From Pseudomonadota bacterium (GTDB taxonomy: Bacteria; Pseudomonadota; Gammaproteobacteria; Burkholderiales; Burkholderiaceae_B): DNA of 10,753 bases. Shown here in pieces: positions 5,341 to 10,753 of the stretch. Numbering within the stretch: position 1 is the first letter of the stretch; every line of letters starts with the position of its first letter. The notes beneath the pieces are model-generated. The model was not told the DNA's origin and did not search any database. It saw only the letters and a list, made by a program, of their open reading frames with translations. Where the stretch lies: positions 1-10,753 of the forward strand of contig JAEZGR010000229.1 of the NCBI GenBank assembly GCA_023437255.1. The letters are read 5' to 3'. The position numbers and the translations under genes were made by a program.

Positions 5341-7410
5341 ATGCCGACGTCTGCCGTAGCAGCGCCCGCGGCCCCCAAGGCCGCCGCGTCGCTCGAACGC
5401 AAGTTCCAGCGACTGGGCCTGCGCGAGCCGTCTGACTTTGTGGTGCACCTGCCGATCCGCTACGAAGACGAAACCAAGGTCGCCCGTATCGGGGCCGTCA
5501 TGCCGGGGCAGACGGTGCAGGTCGAGGGCGAGGTGCTGTATAGCGAAGTGCAGCTGCGCCCCCGGCGCCAGCTGGTGGCTGCCATCAGCGACGGCACCGG
5601 TAAGCTGTACCTGCGCTGGCTGCACTTCTACCCCAATCAGCGGCGCCAGGTCGAGCAAGGCAGCAAGATCCGCGTGCGCGGCGAGGTGCGTCAGGGGTTC
5701 AACGGCAGCGAAATCGTGCATCCGCGGGTGTCGACGGCCGGCGGTCCGCTACCCGACGCCCTTACGCCGGTTTACCCCACCACTGACGGACTGCCTCAGT
5801 CCGCCTTGCGCAAGGCCATTCAGCGCGCCCTCGGGCAGGCCGACCTTTCTGAGTCACTGCCTCCCGCAATGTGTGCCTCGCTGGGCCTGCCTTCGTTCGA
5901 GAAGGCCATACACATACTGCATGCGCCGCCCGCCGGCATGTCGACCTACGAGCTTGTCGAGCGCGGCCACCCAGCGTGGCAACGCATCAAGTTCGACGAA
6001 CTGCTGGCTCAGCAGCTTTCGCTGGCGTTGGCGCGCAAGCGGCGTCGCGCCCAGCGCGCTCCCGTCCTGCAGCCCGCCGATGCGTCGCTCATCAAGCGAC
6101 TGAACGAGGCACTGCCTTTCTCTCTCACGGGGGCACAGCAGCGCGTCGTTGCCGAAATTTCTTCCGACCTGACCCGCAACTACCCCATGCACCGTCTGCT
6201 GCAGGGCGATGTGGGCAGCGGAAAGACCGTGGTGGCGGCCTTCGCCGCCGCCCAGGCGATCGCCTGCGGTCATCAGGTGGCCATCATGGCACCCACCGAG
6301 ATCCTGGCCGAGCAGCATCTGCGCAAGCTCGATGCATGGCTGCAGCCGCTGGGCGTGCGTGTCGCCTGGCTGACCGGCAGCCTGACCCCCAAGCAGCGTC
6401 GGCTGGCGCTCGAGGCCATCGCCACCGGCCAGGTCGATCTGGTCGTGGGCACCCAGGCCCTCATTCAGGAAAAGGTCCATTTCAGCCGGCTCGGCCTCGT
6501 CATACTCGACGAACAGCACCGGTTTGGTGTTGCCCAGCGGCTGGAGTTGAATCGCAAGGGTGAAGAAGGCGACACCGGCGCGCCCCAGGTGCCGCATCAA
6601 CTGAACATGAGCGCGACTCCCATTCCTCGCACCCTGGCAATGACCTTCTTCGCCGATCTCGACGTATCTATGATCGATGAGCTACCGCCGGGGCGCAGTC
6701 CTGTGGTGACCAAGCTCGTCTCCGAGTCACGCCGCGACGAGGTGATTTCCCTCGTCCACCGGGAAGTGCAGGGCGGGCGCCAGGCGTATTGGGTCTGTCC
6801 TCTGGTGGAAGAGAGCGAGGCATTGCAACTGCAGACCGCCGTCGACACTCACGCGGCGCTGAGCGAAGCCTTGCCGGACATGCAGGTGGGTCTGATGCAT
6901 GGGCGTATGTCGCCCGCCGACAAGCAGTCCACCATGGATGCCTTCCGCCGGGGCGATATTCATCTGTTGGTAGCCACCACCGTAATCGAGGTGGGGGTCG
7001 ACGTCCCCAACGCCTGCCTGATGGTCATTGAGCACGCCGAGCGATTCGGCCTTGCGCAGTTGCACCAGCTGCGTGGGCGAGTGGGGCGCGGCAGCGGGCA
7101 GTCCGTATGCGTTCTGATGTACCAGCCGCCCTTGAGTCAAATCGCGCGCGAGCGACTGCGCGCCATGTACGAAACCACCGACGGGTTCGAGATTGCACGA
7201 CGCGACCTCGAGCAGCGCGGCCCGGGCGAATTCCTGGGCATGCGGCAGTCGGGGCAGGAACTGCTTCGTTTCGCCGATCTGCAGTCCGACGCCGGCATCG
7301 TGGAGCAGGCACGTGAGGCGGCAATCGAACTGATGGAGCATTATCCCGAATACGTGCAGCGCCACCTGCAACGCTGGATGCGTGGCCGCCAGGATCTGCT
7401 CAGAAGCTGA
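5341..7410 (+). CDS. recG: ATP-dependent DNA helicase RecG
   Basis: This 689-residue protein (E. coli RecG is 693) remodels stalled replication forks, R-loops and Holliday junctions by double-strand translocation. The order is an N-terminal wedge/OB region (about 20-250; for example VEGEVLYSEVQLRPRRQL), helicase domain 1 with Walker A GDVGSGKT (289-296), MAPTEILAEQH (316-326) and DEQH box (390-393), motif III SAT (424-426) in MSATPIPRTLAM, and helicase domain 2 with VATTVIEVGVDVPNA (544-558) and motif VI QLRGRVGR (576-583). The C-terminal RRDLEQRGPGEFLGMRQSG (620-638) is the RecG translocation motif region. The ATG follows the ridA stop by 19 bp with only a weak GGGG ribosome site. There is no other ATG, GTG or TTG start in the short gap, so coupling to ridA is plausible. 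Confidence 0.96.
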   Translation: MPTSAVAAPAAPKAAASLERKFQRLGLREPSDFVVHLPIRYEDETKVARIGAVMPGQTVQVEGEVLYSEVQLRPRRQLVAAISDGTGKLYLRWLHFYPNQRRQVEQGSKIRVRGEVRQGFNGSEIVHPRVSTAGGPLPDALTPVYPTTDGLPQSALRKAIQRALGQADLSESLPPAMCASLGLPSFEKAIHILHAPPAGMSTYELVERGHPAWQRIKFDELLAQQLSLALARKRRRAQRAPVLQPADASLIKRLNEALPFSLTGAQQRVVAEISSDLTRNYPMHRLLQGDVGSGKTVVAAFAAAQAIACGHQVAIMAPTEILAEQHLRKLDAWLQPLGVRVAWLTGSLTPKQRRLALEAIATGQVDLVVGTQALIQEKVHFSRLGLVILDEQHRFGVAQRLELNRKGEEGDTGAPQVPHQLNMSATPIPRTLAMTFFADLDVSMIDELPPGRSPVVTKLVSESRRDEVISLVHREVQGGRQAYWVCPLVEESEALQLQTAVDTHAALSEALPDMQVGLMHGRMSPADKQSTMDAFRRGDIHLLVATTVIEVGVDVPNACLMVIEHAERFGLAQLHQLRGRVGRGSGQSVCVLMYQPPLSQIARERLRAMYETTDGFEIARRDLEQRGPGEFLGMRQSGQELLRFADLQSDAGIVEQAREAAIELMEHYPEYVQRHLQRWMRGRQDLLRS

Positions 7411-7435
7411 CAAGCCGTTAATTCAGAGAACACTC

Positions 7436-8374
7436 ATGACGCTTACAGAACTGAAGTACATCGTTGCAGTGGCGCGCGAACGGCATTTCGGCCGCGCTGC
7501 CGAAGCCTGCTTCGTGAGCCAGCCGACCCTGTCCGTGGCGATCCGAAAGCTTGAAGACGAGCTCGGTGTGGTGCTGTTTGAGCGAGGCGGCGGTGAAATC
7601 AGCGTGACCGACGTCGGGCTGCGCGTGGTCGCCCAGGCGCAGAAGGTGCTCGAAGAGGCTGCGACGCTCAAGGAAATCGCCCGGCAGGGCGAAGACCCGT
7701 TGAACGGCCCCTTGCGGGTAGGCATCATTTACACCATTGCCCCGTACCTGTTGCCGCGGCTGGTGCCCACGCAGGTGGAATACACGCCCCAGATGCCGCT
7801 CATCCTTCAGGAAAACTACACCTCCAGGCTCATCGAGCTGTTGCGTCAGGGCGAAATCGATTGCGCGATCGTGGCGCTGCCCATTCCCGACGCAGGCCTT
7901 GCCATCGAGCCGCTCTATGACGAACCCTTTGTGGTGGCCGTGCCGGCGCAGCATCCCTGGGCGCGTCGCAAGCGCATCGCTTCCGACGAGCTGAAGGAAG
8001 AAACGATGCTGCTGCTGGGTACCGGTCACTGTTTTCGCGATCAGGTGCTTGAAGTCTGCCCGGAGCTCGCGCGCTTTTCGCCCTCGAGCGAAGGCATTCA
8101 GCGCAGCTTTGAAGGCTCCTCGCTCGAGACCATACGCCACATGGTGGCCGCGGGGCTGGGCGTGACCGTGATGCCGGTCAGTTCCATTACCTCTACAGGG
8201 CCCGAAGACAAGCTGCTGCGCTACATTCCGTTCGAAGCTCCGGTGCCCGACCGCCGGGTCGTGCTCGTCTGGCGGAGAAGCTTTCCCCGACCTGCCGCCA
8301 TCGAGGCATTGACTCACGGGATTCGTGAATGTGGCCTGCCCAATGTCCGTTACGTGGACGGGGTTACCACCTAG
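7436..8374 (+). CDS. oxyR: Hydrogen-peroxide-sensing LysR-type regulator OxyR
   Basis: The 312-residue protein has an N-terminal winged helix-turn-helix (about 1-60; FGRAAEACFVSQPTLSVAIRKLEDELGV) and a LysR effector domain. Counting from this ATG, the redox pair falls at C199 and C208 in GHCFRDQVLEVC, the exact E. coli OxyR numbering. H198, R201 and T129 are also kept, so it should sense H2O2 by disulfide formation and activate catalase, peroxidase and iron-control genes. A longer reading frame runs upstream to 7382 but would overlap recG and add 18 residues that OxyR proteins lack; the start at 7436 has AGAGAA seven to eight bases ahead. It follows recG by 25 bp with no visible promoter, so it is probably co-transcribed. 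No OxyR target gene such as katG or ahpC is in the window. Confidence 0.94.
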   Translation: MTLTELKYIVAVARERHFGRAAEACFVSQPTLSVAIRKLEDELGVVLFERGGGEISVTDVGLRVVAQAQKVLEEAATLKEIARQGEDPLNGPLRVGIIYTIAPYLLPRLVPTQVEYTPQMPLILQENYTSRLIELLRQGEIDCAIVALPIPDAGLAIEPLYDEPFVVAVPAQHPWARRKRIASDELKEETMLLLGTGHCFRDQVLEVCPELARFSPSSEGIQRSFEGSSLETIRHMVAAGLGVTVMPVSSITSTGPEDKLLRYIPFEAPVPDRRVVLVWRRSFPRPAAIEALTHGIRECGLPNVRYVDGVTT

Positions 8375-8446
8375 GGTTTACCCTTGTCTCCGCAACGCTG
8401 TGCCGTTGGCGTCGTGGTGGCGGTGTATGCTTAAACGCGAACTTTC

Positions 8447-8453
8447 TGGAGGA
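8447..8453 (+). promoter_or_regulatory. Ribosome binding site of the livK-type gene
   Basis: TGGAGGA lies four bases before the ATG at 8457. It decides this start over the upstream in-frame start at 8325, which would overlap oxyR and put 44 unrelated residues before the signal peptide. Confidence 0.8.
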
Positions 8454-8456
8454 ATT

Positions 8457-9578
8457 ATGAAAGCCAAATTTACGCCGCTCGCGGCCGCATTGGGCCTTAC
8501 CGCAGGCCTGTTCATGTCAGCCGGCGCGCATGCTGACACCATCAAGATTGCCATCGCCGGTCCGTTCACGGGCGCCGTGACCCAGTATGGCGCCATGGTC
8601 AAAGAAGGCGTCGATACCGCCGTCGAAATGATCAACGCTTCGGGCGGTGTGCTGGGCAAGCAACTCGAAACCGTAGTCATGGACGACGGCTGCGAACCCA
8701 AGCAGGGCCCGGTCGTGGCCAACCGTGTGGTCAACGACGGCATTCACTATGTCGTGGGGCACGTCTGCTCGGGCGCCACCATCGCCGCCACCAACATCTA
8801 CGAGAACGAAGGCGTCGTCATGGTCTCGCCCTCGGCCACAGCACCCGCTGTCACCGACGGCAAGAACTACCACATGATCTTCCGCACCATCGGCCGTGAC
8901 GACCAGCAGGGCCCGGCCGCCGCGCAGTTCATCATTGAATCCATCAAGCCGCAGGCCGTGGCAGTGCTGCACGACAAGCAGTCGTATGGTCAGGGCATTG
9001 CGTCTGCCGTTCGCAATGAACTCGAGAAAGCGGGCGTCAAGGTCGCGATGTTCGAAGGCATCAACGCGGGCGACAGCGATTACTCGGCTGTCATCACCAA
9101 GATCCGCAGCAGCGGTGCCGACTTCGTCTACTACGGCGGCTACCACCCCGAAATGGGCCTGCTGCTTCGCCAGGCTGCCGAGCAGGGCCTGCAGGCCAAA
9201 TTCATGGGCCCGGAAGGCGTGGGTAATCCCGACATCAATGCGATTGCCGGCGCAGCCGTCGACGGCATGCTGGTCACGCTGCCGGCCGACTTCACACAAG
9301 ATCCTGCCAACGCAGAAATCGTGAAGGCGTTCACCGACAAGAAGCGCGATCCGGGCGGTGCGTTCCAGCTCACCGCGTTCGCCGCCACCAAGGCCATCGC
9401 CGAAGGCATCAAGGGCGCAGGCGTTGATGATCCGGCCAAGGTGGCTGACTGGCTGCACGCCAACGCGGTTGCCACCCCGATTGGTGAAGTGTCGTGGGAC
9501 GCTCAGGGCGACCTGAAGAACTTCCGCTTCGACGTCTTCACCTGGAAGCAAGACGGCAGCAAAGAAGTTTATAAGTAA
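8457..9578 (+). CDS. livK: Branched-chain amino-acid ABC transporter, periplasmic binding protein (LivJ/LivK type)
   Basis: The 373-residue precursor has a Sec signal peptide (MKAKFTPLAAALGLTAGLFM) with probable cleavage after AHA at residue 26. The mature protein begins DTIKIAIAGPFTGAVTQYG, the usual start of type I Leu/Ile/Val-binding proteins. Two cysteines fall at mature positions 53 (DDGCEPKQ) and 78 (GHVCSGAT), the same positions as the disulfide in E. coli LivJ. YGQG (177-180), GDSDYSAVITKI (205-216) and the FVYYGGYHPEMG segment (223-234) also fit. It would bind leucine, isoleucine, valine or a related amino acid in the periplasm; exact specificity cannot be read. No livHMGF permease or ATPase genes are beside it and a terminator follows, so it is an orphan that must work with a transporter encoded elsewhere. 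The 82-bp gap after oxyR shows no convincing promoter. Confidence 0.9.
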   Translation: MKAKFTPLAAALGLTAGLFMSAGAHADTIKIAIAGPFTGAVTQYGAMVKEGVDTAVEMINASGGVLGKQLETVVMDDGCEPKQGPVVANRVVNDGIHYVVGHVCSGATIAATNIYENEGVVMVSPSATAPAVTDGKNYHMIFRTIGRDDQQGPAAAQFIIESIKPQAVAVLHDKQSYGQGIASAVRNELEKAGVKVAMFEGINAGDSDYSAVITKIRSSGADFVYYGGYHPEMGLLLRQAAEQGLQAKFMGPEGVGNPDINAIAGAAVDGMLVTLPADFTQDPANAEIVKAFTDKKRDPGGAFQLTAFAATKAIAEGIKGAGVDDPAKVADWLHANAVATPIGEVSWDAQGDLKNFRFDVFTWKQDGSKEVYK

Positions 9579-9586
9579 GCATCGGC

Positions 9587-9615
9587 GCCGGCTCGGGCAT
9601 TAACCCGGGCCCGGC
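9587..9615. repeat. GC-rich hairpin after the livK-type gene
   Basis: The left arm 9587-9597 (GCCGGCTCGGG) pairs with 9604-9615 (CCCGGGCCCGGC), giving 11 pairs with one bulged C and one G-T pair around a 6-base loop (CATTAA). No T run follows. It may protect the 3' end of the mRNA or help the terminator just downstream. Confidence 0.5.
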
Positions 9616-9624
9616 ACGATACGC

Positions 9625-9662
9625 AAGGGAACACTCCGGAAGCGGGGTGTTCTCTTTTCTTT
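9625..9662 (+). terminator. Rho-independent terminator of the livK-type gene
   Basis: The core stem GAACACTCC (9629-9637) pairs with GGGGTGTTC (9644-9652) around loop GGAAGC, with one G-T pair. AAGG before it and TCTT after it extend the stem to about 13 bp, and the run TTCTTT follows. It lies 46 bp after the livK stop and ends at the ugpC stop codon. Transcripts from ugpC on the other strand would also pass through the stem, but the T run there is poor, so it works mainly in the plus direction. Confidence 0.85.
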
Positions 9663-10749
9663 ATTCCGATTCGATGCGTCGGCCGGTCTTGATATCGAAC
9701 CAGTGCAGAGGGTGCTCGCCGTCGTCGCCCACTTCTATTGTTTCGCCGACAATCAACGGGTTATGGCGAGTTTCGGCGACCGGGCAGCGCACCACGATGG
9801 GGGTGTCGCCGTGACGGCCATGCACGAGTTGCTCCGAACCCAGAATCTCGATCATCTCGAGTTCCATGGGAATGCCCGGGGCATGCAGGCGCATGTGCTC
9901 GGGGCGCATGCCCAGGTAGCATTCGCGATCTTCGAGACTGGCGGGCACGAGGCGACCCGGAATGTTCAGCGCGACGCCCTTGTCGTCGCGCACGCGCCGC
10001 AGCGTATCCACACGCACCGGGATCAGGTTCATGGGCGGTGAGCCAATGAAGCTGGCCACAAAGGTGGAGGCGGGCCGAGTGAAGACTTCTTCAGGCGTAC
10101 CGATCTGTTCAGCCACGCCCTGATTCATCACGATCATGCGTTGCGCCAGCGTCATGGCTTCGACCTGGTCGTGCGTGACATACAGACTGGTGGTGCCCAG
10201 GCGCCGGTGCAGCTTCTGAATCTCCAGGCGCATCTGCACGCGCAGCTTGGCGTCGAGATTCGACAGGGGTTCGTCAAACAGAAAGACCTTGGGTTCGCGC
10301 ACGATGGCCCGGCCCATGGCCACACGCTGACGTTGGCCGCCCGACAATTGCCGGGGGCGACGTTCGAGCAGCAGGCCGAGTTCGAGAATATCGGCGGCGG
10401 CCTTGACCCGCTCACGGATCTCGCTCTTGGGAAGACCCCGGATCTTGAGCCCGTATGCCATGTTGTCGTACACGCTCATGTGCGGGTAAAGCGCGTAATT
10501 CTGAAAGACCATGGCGATGTCGCGCTCGGCAGGTTCAAGCTCGTTCACCACCCGGCCACCAATCAGAATCTCACCGGAAGTGATCGTTTCGAGCCCGGCC
10601 ACCATGCGCATCAGTGTCGATTTGCCGCAACCGGAAGGCCCGACGATGACGATGAATTCGCCGTCCTCTACGCTCATGTCGAGTCCGTGGATCACGGCCA
10701 CATCGCCCGGGTAGGTCTTTTTGACGTTTCTGAATCTCAGCGTTGCCAT
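9661..10749 (-). CDS. ugpC: ABC transporter ATP-binding protein, sn-glycerol-3-phosphate type (UgpC)
   Basis: The 362-residue protein is a full-length MalK/UgpC-family importer ATPase. Motifs are Walker [10 protein letters not shown] (37-45), Q83 in [10 protein letters not shown], signature LSGGQRQ (135-141), Walker B VFLFDEP (155-161) and H193 in [11 protein letters not shown]-terminal TOBE region (about 235-355) includes [22 protein letters not shown] and the ending [15 protein letters not shown]. This ending is like UgpC of related betaproteobacteria, where the protein energises UgpAE with UgpB for glycerol-3-phosphate import. The substrate is inferred from that resemblance; other MalK-like sugar transporters remain possible because the permease and binding-protein genes lie beyond the right edge. 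Only four bases upstream of its ATG are visible. It converges with the livK-type gene, and its stop codon abuts the terminator. Confidence 0.85.
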   Translation of the reverse strand: MATLRFRNVKKTYPGDVAVIHGLDMSVEDGEFIVIVGPSGCGKSTLMRMVAGLETITSGEILIGGRVVNELEPAERDIAMVFQNYALYPHMSVYDNMAYGLKIRGLPKSEIRERVKAAADILELGLLLERRPRQLSGGQRQRVAMGRAIVREPKVFLFDEPLSNLDAKLRVQMRLEIQKLHRRLGTTSLYVTHDQVEAMTLAQRMIVMNQGVAEQIGTPEEVFTRPASTFVASFIGSPPMNLIPVRVDTLRRVRDDKGVALNIPGRLVPASLEDRECYLGMRPEHMRLHAPGIPMELEMIEILGSEQLVHGRHGDTPIVVRCPVAETRHNPLIVGETIEVGDDGEHPLHWFDIKTGRRIESE

Positions 10750-10753
10750 AGTC

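Noticed and set aside
7382..7435. Upstream extension of oxyR by 18 codons
   Set aside because: It overlaps the recG end, and the later ATG gives exact collinearity with E. coli OxyR (C199, C208).
7418..8317. Minus-strand open frame of 299 codons opposite oxyR
   Set aside because: It is fully antisense to OxyR, which has exact catalytic residues; no domain or start signal is seen.
8407..8421. Possible sigma-54 promoter (TGGC with a GC 12 bp after the GG) before the livK-type gene
   Set aside because: Only the GG/GC spacing and a few flanking positions fit; the ACG and most of TTGCW do not. Such matches are frequent in GC-rich DNA, so a link to NtrC is not supported.
8325..8456. Upstream extension of the livK-type gene by 44 codons
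   Set aside because: It would overlap oxyR and put unrelated residues before the signal peptide; the start at 8457 has a strong ribosome site.
8517..9551. Minus-strand open frame of 344 codons opposite the livK-type gene
   Set aside because: It is the mirror of a well-supported binding-protein gene; its composition (rich in Asp, His, Val, Gly) is typical of antisense shadow translation and no family is recognised.

Overview
This is an ordinary, densely packed chromosomal segment from a GC-rich proteobacterium, most likely a betaproteobacterium of the Burkholderiales (Alcaligenaceae/Bordetella-like). That placement is inferred from the gene content and protein style, not from a database search. 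I see ten protein genes (nine complete, one cut by the left edge), no RNA genes, no mobile elements, no CRISPR array and no obviously foreign stretch. No frameshifts or broken genes were found.

Layout. (1) Positions 1-230 hold the 3' end of a plus-strand ntrC/glnG-type nitrogen regulator with its Fis-type DNA-binding domain. (2) Convergent to it, on the minus strand, is a three-gene ferric-iron ABC importer read from right to left: fbpA (periplasmic binding protein), fbpB (fused double permease) and fbpC (ATPase). The genes are coupled by an overlap and a 1-base gap. (3) A 256-bp divergent intergenic region (3827-4082) separates fbpA from fpr. It holds a perfect TATAAT box for fbpA, a Fur-box-like sequence in the promoter spacer, an FNR/Anr-like palindrome further upstream and two other inverted repeats. 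(4) On the plus strand come fpr (ferredoxin/flavodoxin-NADP+ reductase), then ridA, recG and oxyR, the last three with gaps of only 19 and 25 bp and so probably one operon. (5) A stand-alone livK/livJ-type amino-acid-binding protein gene follows, closed by a strong intrinsic terminator. (6) On the minus strand at the right edge is a complete ugpC-type ATPase gene, convergent with livK; the rest of its transporter must lie outside.

How the genes fit together. The middle of the window is about iron and oxidative stress. Iron import (fbpABC), a flavin reductase that can supply electrons for iron release or redox defence (fpr), protection of enzymes from reactive enamines (ridA), repair of stalled or damaged replication forks (recG) and the peroxide sensor OxyR lie side by side. 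The OxyR protein keeps the E. coli positions T129, H198, C199, R201 and C208. The flanks are nitrogen and carbon nutrition: NtrC, a branched-chain amino-acid binding protein and a glycerol-3-phosphate-type ATPase.

I did not find a new biological system. The most useful leads are regulatory: the layered Fur/FNR-like control region of fbpA, a second FNR-like box before ridA, and an inverted repeat that contains both stop codons of the convergent ntrC and fbpC genes.
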